From NCBI GenBank assembly GCA_016295145.1, contig JAEDLR010000056.1:1-12770 (forward strand): a stretch of DNA of 12,770 bases, in the 5' to 3' direction. Each line of letters starts with the position of its first letter. Position 1 is the first letter of the stretch. The notes beneath the pieces were generated by a model that searched no databases, was not told the origin of the DNA, and saw only the letters and a program-made list of their open reading frames with translations. Positions 1-7,198 of the stretch are shown here, piece after piece. The stretch is from Oscillospiraceae bacterium. Lineage in GTDB: Bacteria > Bacillota > Clostridia > Oscillospirales > Ruminococcaceae. Position numbers and translations under genes: made by a program.

Positions 1-1853
1 CAGGGGAAGACACTGTGGAGAATCTTTCGGTTTCCACACTGGATATCGCTGCCTATACCAATATTGCGCTAAGCAATGCCGATATAGATACCGCATGGTC
101 TGCTGATGATCCGGTGATCGAATGTACAGGGGATTCGGCTACTTCCACCGCTACAGATGGCGTCACTATTCAAGGGCAGCAGATCACGATCACAGAAGGC
201 GGCACTTATGTGTTGCAGGGTAAGCTCAACAATGGGCAGGTCATTGTTGAGTTGCGCGATGAAACCGAGAAGTTGCATCTGATCTGCAACGGCATTGCAA
301 TAACAAGCAACTCTGCGGCATTGTGGGTACAGCAGGCGGATAAGGTCATTCTCACCCTTGCCGACAATACTGAGAATGTCTTTACAGACGGTACTGATTA
401 TGCCCTTGAGGAAGAAAGCGAAACCGCGCCCAATGGCTGTATCTACAGCAAGGCCGATCTGACCGTCAATGGAGGCGGTACCCTGACGGTCAACGGAAAC
501 TGCAACAACGGGGTGCATACCACTAAGGATTTGCGGATCGTCAGTGGCACAATGATCGTCAATGCTGTGAATCACGGTTTGCGCGGCAATGATTCCGTGG
601 TTATCAAGGGCGGAGAGATTCGTATTGATGCAAGGGGCGACGGTATCAAATCCACTGCAGTGGATACCGAGGGAAAAGGCTTTGTGGATATCGAAGGCGG
701 CAGCGTTGCCGTATCCGCCGGGCAGGATGGTATTGATGCAGCAGTGGCACTGGTCATTCACGGCGGCATTTTGGATGTGGAAAGCGGTGGTGGTACGGTC
801 AATGCGCCCGCACACAGCGGTGGTATGGGCGGTATGCACGGCGCTTGGGGCGATTGGTTTACCGATCAAAACACCGGTGATACTACCGTGAGCACCAAGG
901 GTATCAAGGCAGGGCAGCTGCTTGCTGTGATGCAGGGGACTGTGCAAATTAACGCGGCAGATGATGCCGTGCATTGTAACGGAGACACTGCCATCTCCGG
1001 CGGTGTGCTGACCTTTGCGGCAGGGGATGATGGCATCCACAGTGATCATGAACTGATCGTCAGCGGTCAGGCAAGCATTACCGTTACAGAATCTTATGAG
1101 GGTCTGGAAGCGTATCATATCTGCATCAGCGGCGGCGAAACCCGTGTGACCGCATCGGATGACGGCCTGAATGCGGCAGGGGGCGATACCGCCACTGCGG
1201 ATATGCAGAATACGGATATTGCGGTGCCGGATCAGGGCAAAACACCCCCCAATGGCGGCGGATTTGCTGGCAGACCCTTTGACGGTGGCGGCTTTGGCGG
1301 TTTTGCTACAGGTACGGGCAACTTGGATATTACGGGCGGTTATCTCTATGTGAATGCAGGGGGTGACGGTCTGGATTCCAACGGCGATATCACCATCACA
1401 GGCGGTGTGGCAGTGATCTGCGGCCCGACCGATAACGGCAACGGTCCCTTGGACAGCGGCGACAATAATAATCAAATTACCCTGACAGGCGGTACACTGA
1501 TGGCAGTTGGAGCAACCGGTATGATGGAAACACCCGAGAGCAATTATATCGCGTCTGCATCGCTGAATGCAGCGGCAGGTACGCTGATCGTTGTGACGGA
1601 TGCAGAGGGCAATGTACTGGGTGCTTTGCAAACACCAAAGAATGCACAGGGCATCGTGTTTGGCGCAAACGGCGCAAATGAGGGCTACACCGTTTATACA
1701 GGGGGTACCTACGAGGGCGAGCTCAATGCAGACGGCTGGGCGATCGGCGGCAGCTACACTGGGGGTACGGAGATCTGTAGCGGCAGCGGCAACATCGGTT
1801 TCACAGGCGGCATGGGCGGATTCGGCGGCGGACACCCCGGTGGCAGATGGTAA
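1..1853 (+). CDS. DUF4353 (Cthe_2159-like) carbohydrate-binding beta-helix protein, 5' end outside window
   Basis: Seen: the frame is open to the left edge (in-frame codons from base 3), so the GTG at 15 is probably internal and the N-terminus, with any signal peptide or dockerin, is missing. About 612 residues remain. They consist of short strand-turn repeats with recurring DGI/DGL/DDG turns and GG-x-hydrophobic strands (from the GTG: GDGIKS near 208, DDGIHS near 338, YEGLEAYHI near 361, GDGLDSNGDI near 450). Gly-rich segments break them near 268-275 and 413-430, and the C-terminus is a Gly/Phe/Met tail. This is the pattern of the DUF4353 family (PF14262). Known: C. thermocellum Cthe_2159 is a right-handed beta-helix that binds pectin and cellulose. 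Inferred: a secreted or surface adhesin for plant polysaccharide. A paralogue lies at 7199-9205 on the other strand. In Clostridia such genes often sit beside VTC-type polyphosphate polymerase, DUF4956 and CotH genes. The family call is firm; the ligand is unknown. Confidence 0.85.
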   Translation, partial: GEDTVENLSVSTLDIAAYTNIALSNADIDTAWSADDPVIECTGDSATSTATDGVTIQGQQITITEGGTYVLQGKLNNGQVIVELRDETEKLHLICNGIAITSNSAALWVQQADKVILTLADNTENVFTDGTDYALEEESETAPNGCIYSKADLTVNGGGTLTVNGNCNNGVHTTKDLRIVSGTMIVNAVNHGLRGNDSVVIKGGEIRIDARGDGIKSTAVDTEGKGFVDIEGGSVAVSAGQDGIDAAVALVIHGGILDVESGGGTVNAPAHSGGMGGMHGAWGDWFTDQNTGDTTVSTKGIKAGQLLAVMQGTVQINAADDAVHCNGDTAISGGVLTFAAGDDGIHSDHELIVSGQASITVTESYEGLEAYHICISGGETRVTASDDGLNAAGGDTATADMQNTDIAVPDQGKTPPNGGGFAGRPFDGGGFGGFATGTGNLDITGGYLYVNAGGDGLDSNGDITITGGVAVICGPTDNGNGPLDSGDNNNQITLTGGTLMAVGATGMMETPESNYIASASLNAAAGTLIVVTDAEGNVLGALQTPKNAQGIVFGANGANEGYTVYTGGTYEGELNADGWAIGGSYTGGTEICSGSGNIGFTGGMGGFGGGHPGGRW

Positions 1854-1862
1854 TATCACAAT

Positions 1863-1895
1863 AGCCGACTTGCTTCTATGGCAGGTCGGCTTTGT
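1863..1895 (+). terminator. Intrinsic terminator after the first DUF4353 gene
   Basis: An 11-bp stem (AGCCGACTTGC / GCAGGTCGGCT, one T·G pair) with a 7-base loop begins 10 bases after the stop codon. The following T run is short (TTTGTACT), so it may be leaky. Confidence 0.65.
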
Positions 1896-1918
1896 ACTGG
1901 TTGATACAGAAAATACCA

Positions 1919-1948
1919 TTGACGAATCCAATGGATTTGTGGTATACT
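1919..1948 (+). promoter_or_regulatory. Sigma-A promoter of the asparaginase-family gene
   Basis: TTGACG (1919-1924), an 18-base spacer and TATACT (1943-1948). Transcription would start near 1955, giving a leader of about 58 bases before the ATG at 2014. It lies just after the upstream terminator, so the gene is probably its own unit. Confidence 0.65.
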
Positions 1949-2013
1949 ATCCTCGTAGGCAGTGTGCTGCTTTGCTACACTGCAAGTAGAATATCAGGGG
2001 GTGTATTGCAGCG

Positions 2014-3018
2014 ATGCAACCCATTGCAGTCATTTTTACAGGCGGTACCATCTGTTGCCGCACCGATGACCGCGGTATCCGTCATAGTGATGCAGCACAG
2101 ATCGGCTATCTGCTGACAGAGGAATACTGCAAAGCCCACGGTGATGGGCAGCCCTTTCTCACGCAGATGCCCACGAATTCCCTTAGCGAGAATTTGCAGC
2201 CCATGCATTGGGATATCATGCTGGATACTTTGCGCAAGATCGATGTGTTGGCTGTTTCGGGTATCATCATTGCCCACGGTACGGATTCTCTTGCCGAAAC
2301 CGCCGCAATGCTTTCCTGTGCATTGTTGGGGTTTTCTCTGCCGGTGGTATTGGTTTCAGCGCACACCCCTCCTGATCAGGAGTATACCAACGCCCACAGC
2401 AACTTCGCGGCAGCAGTTGCCATGATACAAAAGGGTTTGCCCTGCGGCGTTTGGGTGGTATATGAAAACCTGGATGGCGTGGTATATCTGCATCACGCAG
2501 CCAGACTTCGTGCCTGTGCCAACGAAAGCAACGAGTTTTTCAGCCGCGATATGCAGCCTTGTGCTGCGGTGGAGATTGCCCCATTGCAGCCTGCGCCGTG
2601 GCACGATGCGATTCCTATGGAGCATATGCGCCCCTTTGCACAGCAGCCCGGTGTCTTGCTGCTTCGCCCCTATGTCGGGCAGCGGTACGACCATGTTGTA
2701 TTGGATCATGTGGCTGCTGTCGTCCATGGCACCTATCATTCCGAAACGGCAAACTCCTGCGGCAATTCCCCTTATTCCGTGCGATATCTGCTGCAAAAGA
2801 CAAAAGCACGGCAGATACCGTGCTTTCTTGCGCCATGCAACCGTGCAGCGCAGCAGTATGACTCCGCAGAGAATCTGGTGAGCGCGGGCATCACCCCGTT
2901 GACCGATGCCTCTGTCTGGCTTGCCTACGGTGCAGCGATGGTCGGCATCGCGCTGGGATATACAGGCGATGCGCTGTGCAGATGGGTCGTGAAGATCTGT
3001 CAGCGGTTTGAGAGATAA
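2014..3018 (+). CDS. Asparaginase-family amidohydrolase (type I/II L-asparaginase fold)
   Basis: Known role of the family: hydrolysis of L-asparagine to aspartate and ammonia using two threonines. Seen: 334 residues, the usual length. The first catalytic motif TGGTI is at 9-13 (Thr12). The second, HGTDS, is at 88-92 (Thr90, Asp91). No signal peptide is visible, so it is probably cytoplasmic. The family's catalytic Lys (K162 of E. coli AnsB) falls, in a hand alignment, at Arg166 in the stretch RLRACANESNEF. The C-terminal half carries VVHGTYHSETANS (236-248) where family members have a glycine-rich GxG segment. The ATG has AGGGGG 12 bases upstream. The gene has its own promoter, and its last 19 bases overlap the convergent DUF4416 gene. 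Substrate could be Asn, Gln or another amide; the possible Lys to Arg change makes the activity less certain than the fold. Confidence 0.8.
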   Translation: MQPIAVIFTGGTICCRTDDRGIRHSDAAQIGYLLTEEYCKAHGDGQPFLTQMPTNSLSENLQPMHWDIMLDTLRKIDVLAVSGIIIAHGTDSLAETAAMLSCALLGFSLPVVLVSAHTPPDQEYTNAHSNFAAAVAMIQKGLPCGVWVVYENLDGVVYLHHAARLRACANESNEFFSRDMQPCAAVEIAPLQPAPWHDAIPMEHMRPFAQQPGVLLLRPYVGQRYDHVVLDHVAAVVHGTYHSETANSCGNSPYSVRYLLQKTKARQIPCFLAPCNRAAQQYDSAENLVSAGITPLTDASVWLAYGAAMVGIALGYTGDALCRWVVKICQRFER

Positions 3019-3542
3019 ACCTTGCGCTGCCGCATATAGATCTTACGGGCTTGCAGCAGAAAATCATGCACCTGTGCGGTTTTAAAGTCCATGTATGTCC
3101 ACGGAAAAGGATGCCATCCGCCACGGGCAAAGAATAGCGTCAGTTCAGCATAAATACCGTCCTGCAAAGGGATCCTGTGCCCTGCGTTTTTGGTGGTGGC
3201 AAGAGTCAGCCTGCCGCAGCCGATGCACCCTGGGTCAAGATTTATCCTGCGGTTGCCGTCTACGGCGTATTCCGCTTCTAAATCGTTTGTCATGCGCTTG
3301 ATCTCCGCCAGTCGGGCAGGATTGATGCACTGTGCAAAGCTCATCAACAGGCGCTTTGGTTTGCCATTCATTTCCTCGTTGTAGTAGGGCGAAATCTCCG
3401 AAAAATCATACGGTTGTGCGACCACATCCGTTTCCCCGAATATCGAAATGAGTCGTTGTTGTAATCCGGCTGCCGTTGTATCCTCCGTGTAGAGCATGGC
3501 AATGATCAGCTTTTCCGGTTCAAAAGAAGTTGCAATTCCCAT
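3000..3542 (-). CDS. DUF4416 family protein
   Basis: Function unknown. Seen: a 180-residue protein read from the ATG at 3542, starting MGIATSFEPEKLIIAMLY. It contains SPYYNEEM, the central LDPGCIGCGRLTLATTK, then HRIPLQDGIYAELTLFF and HPFPWTYMDFK. These match my memory of the DUF4416 (PF14385) pattern, in which an RxxxLDPG-to-LATTK block and a PWTYxD block are conserved. An in-frame GTG lies at 3575, but the promoter at 3579-3607 would start RNA near 3572, after that codon. The ATG at 3542 also gives the family's usual N-terminus. The nearest Shine-Dalgarno-like run, GGGAGG (3563-3558), is 15 bases from this ATG, longer than usual. It converges on and overlaps the asparaginase-family gene by 19 bp and is divergent from nth. 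Confidence 0.8.
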   Translation of the reverse strand: MGIATSFEPEKLIIAMLYTEDTTAAGLQQRLISIFGETDVVAQPYDFSEISPYYNEEMNGKPKRLLMSFAQCINPARLAEIKRMTNDLEAEYAVDGNRRINLDPGCIGCGRLTLATTKNAGHRIPLQDGIYAELTLFFARGGWHPFPWTYMDFKTAQVHDFLLQARKIYMRQRKVYLSNR

Positions 3543-3578
3543 GAGTTTATCAATATGCCTCCCATCATGATTCACTTC

Positions 3579-3607
3579 ATCTTATCATGGTGGGCGGAAA
3601 AAGTCAA
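3579..3607 (-). promoter_or_regulatory. Sigma-A promoter of the DUF4416 gene
   Basis: On the minus strand, TTGACT (3607-3602), a 17-base spacer and TAAGAT (3584-3579). The -35 box touches the nth ribosome-binding site on the other strand, and the predicted RNA start near 3572 rules against the upstream GTG start of the DUF4416 gene. Confidence 0.6.
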
Positions 3608-3625
3608 GAGGAGCGTTTGTATTCC

Positions 3626-4279
3626 ATGAAAACAAATCAAAAAATACAGGAAAAGGCAGTTGCCGTCTGTGATATTTTGGATACTGTATATCCCGAAGCC
3701 CCCTGTTCTCTTACATATGATGCGCCTTATCAACTGATGATTGCGGCAAGACTCAGTGCCCAATGCACCGATGCCCGTGTGAATATTGTGACGAAAACGC
3801 TGTTTCAGCAGTATCCTACATTGCAGTCCTTTGCCGATGCGGACCTCGCCCAGCTCGAAGAAGCTGTGCGCCCTTGCGGATTCTACCGCACGAAAGCAAA
3901 AAGCATCAAAGAGATGTGTGACCGACTGCTGCGTGTTTACGGCGGCGTGCTGCCCGATACCCTTGAGGAATTACTGACACTTTCCGGCATTGGCAGAAAA
4001 ACCGCCAATTTGCTGCTGGGGGATATTTACGGCAAGCCCGCTGTCGTTGCTGATACCCACTGTATCCGCATTTCCGGCAGACTGGGCCTTTCCACCAAGC
4101 ATCAACCCGAACAAGTTGAGGCAGAGCTGCGCGCCGTGCTCCCCCCTGATCGTTCTTCGCGGTATTGCCACCAGATTGTGCAATTTGGGCGCGATATCTG
4201 CCGTGCACGAAACCCCTTGTGTGCCGAATGTCCCTTGCAAGGGCTGTGCGTAGCCCCATCGTTCACCAAAAAAGGATAA
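3626..4279 (+). CDS. nth: Endonuclease III (DNA glycosylase/AP lyase)
   Basis: Known role: base-excision repair, removing oxidised pyrimidines and cleaving the strand at AP sites. Seen: about 217 residues, the normal length. The helix-hairpin-helix LSGIGRKTANLLLGDIYG carries the lysine expected to form the Schiff base, followed by VVADTHCIRISGRLGL with the catalytic Asp. At the C-terminus CRARNPLCAECPLQGLC gives the [4Fe-4S] pattern C-X6-C-X2-C-X5-C. All active-site and cluster residues are present. The frame opens at an ATG at 3587, but the ATG at 3626 (protein MKTNQKIQEKAVAVCDILD) is preferred because GAGGAG lies 12 bases upstream and the length then fits the family. A TTG at 3617 is a weaker alternative, only 3 bases from that site. 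No terminator is visible before the T-box promoter. Confidence 0.95.
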   Translation: MKTNQKIQEKAVAVCDILDTVYPEAPCSLTYDAPYQLMIAARLSAQCTDARVNIVTKTLFQQYPTLQSFADADLAQLEEAVRPCGFYRTKAKSIKEMCDRLLRVYGGVLPDTLEELLTLSGIGRKTANLLLGDIYGKPAVVADTHCIRISGRLGLSTKHQPEQVEAELRAVLPPDRSSRYCHQIVQFGRDICRARNPLCAECPLQGLCVAPSFTKKG

Positions 4280-4313
4280 ATATCGATAAAAAATAAAAAT
4301 AAATCAAAGGTGC

Positions 4314-4342
4314 TTGACAACACGAGTTTGCGGTGCTATAAT
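4314..4342 (+). promoter_or_regulatory. Consensus sigma-A promoter of the T-box/acyl-CoA synthetase unit
   Basis: Perfect TTGACA (4314-4319), 17-base spacer and perfect TATAAT (4337-4342). Transcription should begin near 4349. Such a strong promoter fits a gene controlled after initiation by attenuation. AT-rich sequence lies directly upstream (4278-4310). Confidence 0.9.
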
Positions 4343-4348
4343 AGGCAC

Positions 4349-4648
4349 AAAGCAATGACAAAGACAGGTTCGTACCGTGCAATGCTTGCAGAGAGCCGAC
4401 GGTTTTGGTGTGAGTCGGTAGTAACACGATGCGGATATCCCTTTCGAGCAGGAATGCTGAACTTGATACAGTAGGTGTTCTCGTGATGCTGCGTTAAGGC
4501 AAAGGGCTTAATTCCTTGTGATAAGGAACGAGTCCGCAGAGGAGGCGTTTGTTTGCTGATGCAGACGGCGCAATTTGAGTGGTACCGCGGGTAATGATAA
4601 TGATTGCTCGTCTCAAAGTCTTTCTGACATTTGAGACGGGCGTTTTTT
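4349..4648 (+). ncRNA. T-box leader (tRNA-sensing riboswitch), probable Ile specifier
   Basis: Seen: Stem I starts with the K-turn sequence ATGA (4355-4358). AAAG (4360-4363) pairs with CTTT (4441-4444), and TTCGTA-CGTG (4369-4379) pairs with CACG-TGCGGA (4425-4435). The distal AGAGAG/TTGGTGTGA elements lie at 4390-4413. The specifier loop (4436-4440, TATCC) reads ATC (Ile, 4437-4439) or, shifted one base, TAT (Tyr). A Stem III hairpin is TTCCTT/AAGGAA (4512-4528). The T-box bulge TGGTACC (4580-4586) is flanked by TTTGAG (4574-4579), which can pair with CTCAAA (4612-4617), while GCGGGT pairs with GCTCGT. That antiterminator excludes the terminator. The variable base T in TGGT expects a tRNA with discriminator A, which fits Ile and Tyr and argues against Asp (GAT) and Ser (TCC). 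Uncharged tRNA should turn on the acyl-CoA synthetase gene. Confidence 0.93.
4606..4648 (+). terminator. T-box regulatory terminator
   Basis: A 12-bp stem (GCTCGTCTCAAA 4606-4617 with 4630-4641, one T·G pair) extended by GTC/GAC, then TTTTTT (4643-4648). Its 5' arm is also the 3' arm of the antiterminator, so the two folds cannot coexist. Confidence 0.93.
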
Positions 4649-4685
4649 ATTTTCCATGTTATGTTTGAAGAAAGGAATGAGAAGT

Positions 4686-7028
4686 ATGAGCACGCAAAAT
4701 CAAATGGGAAGCATGAACACAGAGCAGAAAATCAAGGAGGTTGCTCGCCGCATTCGTGCGCTACGCGAGGACCTTGGCATTACTGTGGAGGATATGGCGG
4801 AAAAAACGGGTTTTTCTGTTGACGAGTATACCAAGCTGGAATCGGGCGTGTGTGATTTCAGCTTCACATTCATTCACAAGTGCGCAGGCATATTCGATGT
4901 GGATATTGCTGAGCTGATGGAGGGGCAAAGCCCTGAGCTGACTGGCTATACCGTTACAAGAAAAGGGCAGGGTATGCCCATTGTCCGCCGTGCAGGTTTT
5001 GCCTATAACCGTCTTGCCCATAAGTTCAAGAATAAGATCGCCGAGCCCTTTCATGTGGTGATTCCCTATTCCGAGGAGGCACTTTCCTGCCCGCTGCATC
5101 TTGGCAGCCATGCCGGTCAGGAAATGGATATTGTCATTAAGGGCACCTTGCGCATGATTATCGGTTCACATACTGAAACCCTTTATCCCGGCGATTGCAT
5201 CTATTATGACAGTGCCATTCCCCACGATGAGATCGCACTGGGCGGCGAGGATTGCGAGATTTATGCCTTTGTTATGAATCCCAGCGGTAACGGCATGAGC
5301 GAGTATGTGGAGCGTGTGCATGAGCAGGTGACCACCAATGTGGATAAAGCCGGTCTTTCACATCCGGTTGCCGAGAAGTTTGTTACCTGCGAAACCGATG
5401 AAAACGGTGTGCTGTCCGCTGTGCATTTCCAAAATGAGGATCAGTTTAACTTTGCTTTTGATATCGTGGATGCCATTGCCGAAAAGACGCCTGACAAAGT
5501 TGCCATGATTCATGTTGCAGAGGATTTTACAGAGCGTCGTTTTACATTTGCTGACATTAAGCGGTATTCCTGCCAGACTGCCAACTATTTCAAATCGTTG
5601 GGCATTCGCCGCGGTGACCGTGTCATGCTCGTGTTGAAGCGACACTATCAGTTCTGGTTCTCAATCCTTGCATTGCATCGTCTGGGCGCGATTGTCATCC
5701 CTGCCTCCAATCAGTTGATGAAGCACGACTTTGAATACCGCTTCCAGTCCGCAGGCATTGCAGCCGTGGTATGTACGGCAGACGGGAATGTTGCCCATGA
5801 GATCGACCTTGCTGCACCCAATTGCCCCGAACTGAAAAATCGTATTCTGGTAGGCGGCAGCCGTGAGGGCTGGCGTGATTTCAATCAGGAGTTGCCTGCA
5901 TACAGCACCCACTTCTACCGCACCGACGATACTCCCTGCGGTACGGATCCCATGCTGATGTTCTTCACCTCGGGCACATCAGGCTATCCCAAGATTGCAC
6001 TGCATAGTTTCCAGTATCCGCTGGGGCATTACACCACCGCCCGCTATTGGCATAATGTCGATCCCAACGGCATTCATTTTACGATTTCTGATACTGGTTG
6101 GGGTAAGGCATTGTGGGGTAAGCTTTACGGTCAGTGGATGTGCGAAACTGCGGTATTTGTCTACGACTTTGACCGCTTCCATGCGGAAAATATTCTGCCA
6201 ATGTTTGCAAAGTACAACATTACCAGCTTCTGCGCACCGCCTACGATGTATCGCTTCTTTATCAAAGAGGATCTTTCTAAGTACGACCTGACCTCTTTGA
6301 AGTACGCCACCATTGCAGGTGAGGCGTTGAATCCAGAGGTGTTCCACCAGTTTAAAAAAGCGACGGGGCTCCCCCTGATGGAGGGCTTTGGTCAGACTGA
6401 AACCACCCTTGTCATCGCAAACTTTGTGGGAATGACTCCGAAGCCCGGCAGCATGGGCAAACCGAATCCGCTGTTTGATGTGCAGATCCTTTCTGCTGAG
6501 GGTACCCCTGTGGGTGTGGGCGAAACAGGCGAGATTTGTATCCGCCTGAAGGATAAGCCCATTTGCGGTTTGTCGCTGGGCTATTATCGCGATGAGGAAA
6601 AAACCAAAGCGGCATGGTATGATGGCTACTATCATACAGGCGATACCGCTTGGCAGGACGAGGACGGCTATTTCTGGTATGTCGGCAGAGTGGACGATCT
6701 GATTAAGTCCTCGGGTTACCGCATCGGCCCGTTCGAGATTGAGAGCGTCATCATGGAACTTCCCTATGTATTGGAGTGCGCCGTTACGGGTGTGCCCGAT
6801 GAAGTCCGCGGTCAGATTGTCAAGGCAACCATCGTTTTGACACAGGGCACTGAGCCAACGGAAGAACTGAAAAAAGAGATTCAGGTCTATGTGAAGAACG
6901 CAACTGCGCCGTATAAGTATCCCCGTGTGGTTGAATTCCGTGACAGCCTGCCCAAAACCGTCGGCAGCGGTAAGATCCGCCGTGCTGAACTCCGTGAACA
7001 GGACGCTGCAAAGGCAGAAAAGAAGTAA
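4686..7028 (+). CDS. XRE-cupin-AMP-binding fusion: medium-chain acyl-CoA synthetase family
   Basis: Known role of the enzyme part: carboxylic acid + ATP + CoA to acyl-CoA + AMP + PPi. Seen (780 residues): an XRE-type helix-turn-helix at about 14-79 and a cupin at about 120-198 with possible metal ligands H138, H142, E146 and H180 and the turn YPGDCIYY. The adenylating enzyme spans about 260-770, with FFTSGTSGYPK (426-436), SDTGWGKALWGKLYGQW (468-484), typical of the ACSM/MACS branch, GFGQTETT (567-574), YHTGD (649-653), GRVDDLIKSSGYRIGPFEIE (667-686) and the C-terminal lysine in TVGSGKIRR (K763). All core motifs are intact. The ATG at 4686 has AAAGGA 9 bases upstream; earlier in-frame ATGs at 4656 and 4677 have no usable site. 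The T-box leader is directly upstream. Inferred substrate: a branched-chain acid such as 2-methylbutyrate, or an aryl acid if the specifier is Tyr. The HTH may make the enzyme self-regulating, or serve only for dimerisation. Confidence 0.9.
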   Translation: MSTQNQMGSMNTEQKIKEVARRIRALREDLGITVEDMAEKTGFSVDEYTKLESGVCDFSFTFIHKCAGIFDVDIAELMEGQSPELTGYTVTRKGQGMPIVRRAGFAYNRLAHKFKNKIAEPFHVVIPYSEEALSCPLHLGSHAGQEMDIVIKGTLRMIIGSHTETLYPGDCIYYDSAIPHDEIALGGEDCEIYAFVMNPSGNGMSEYVERVHEQVTTNVDKAGLSHPVAEKFVTCETDENGVLSAVHFQNEDQFNFAFDIVDAIAEKTPDKVAMIHVAEDFTERRFTFADIKRYSCQTANYFKSLGIRRGDRVMLVLKRHYQFWFSILALHRLGAIVIPASNQLMKHDFEYRFQSAGIAAVVCTADGNVAHEIDLAAPNCPELKNRILVGGSREGWRDFNQELPAYSTHFYRTDDTPCGTDPMLMFFTSGTSGYPKIALHSFQYPLGHYTTARYWHNVDPNGIHFTISDTGWGKALWGKLYGQWMCETAVFVYDFDRFHAENILPMFAKYNITSFCAPPTMYRFFIKEDLSKYDLTSLKYATIAGEALNPEVFHQFKKATGLPLMEGFGQTETTLVIANFVGMTPKPGSMGKPNPLFDVQILSAEGTPVGVGETGEICIRLKDKPICGLSLGYYRDEEKTKAAWYDGYYHTGDTAWQDEDGYFWYVGRVDDLIKSSGYRIGPFEIESVIMELPYVLECAVTGVPDEVRGQIVKATIVLTQGTEPTEELKKEIQVYVKNATAPYKYPRVVEFRDSLPKTVGSGKIRRAELREQDAAKAEKK

Positions 7029-7041
7029 ATATGAACCACGC

Positions 7042-7076
7042 AAGCCGCTTTTGTATCTGACAATAGCGGCTTTGCT
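7042..7076 (+). terminator. Probable terminator of the acyl-CoA synthetase gene
   Basis: Stem AAGCCGCT (7042-7049) / AGCGGCTT (7065-7072), with inner TGT/ACA pairing, begins 13 bases after the stop codon. The T run is interrupted (TTTGCTGT), so efficiency is uncertain. Confidence 0.6.
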
Positions 7077-7124
7077 GTGTCATATCAGCCTTTGCGTCAT
7101 GGGGCAAGCATGCTGTATCATGCC

Positions 7125-7163
7125 AAAAAGCGGACGCACAGCTTCTGAAGGCCATGCGTCCGC
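7125..7163 (-). terminator. Intrinsic terminator of the dockerin-DUF4353 gene
   Basis: On the minus strand, a 9-bp stem GCGGACGCA / TGCGTCCGC (7163-7155 with 7138-7130) is followed by TTTTT (7129-7125), about 35 bases after the stop codon at 7199. Confidence 0.8.
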
Positions 7164-7198
7164 CATATGTAAGGGTGTTTGAACGGGTGATTGTGTGA

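Noticed and set aside
1373..1470. Repeated Gly/Asp codons in the DUF4353 genes as a possible CRISPR or DNA repeat array
   Set aside because: The repeats are at protein level, irregular in length and sequence, and inside one reading frame. There are no spacers of constant length.
69..1931. 620-codon open frame on the minus strand opposite the first DUF4353 gene
   Set aside because: Its product is Cys/His/Ile-rich low-similarity sequence with no motif, and the plus frame has clear DUF4353 repeats. It is a shadow of repetitive codon use.
3530..3559. TTGCAA ... TATGCC as a promoter for nth
   Set aside because: The -10 box is poor and the spacer is 18 bases inside the DUF4416 coding region; too weak to list as a feature.
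4631..4822. Short plus-strand frame starting within the T-box terminator
   Set aside because: It starts inside the terminator stem and overlaps the HTH coding region out of frame.
5979..7043. 354-codon minus-strand frame opposite the acyl-CoA synthetase
   Set aside because: It lies across intact adenylation motifs of the plus-strand gene and shows no recognisable domain of its own.
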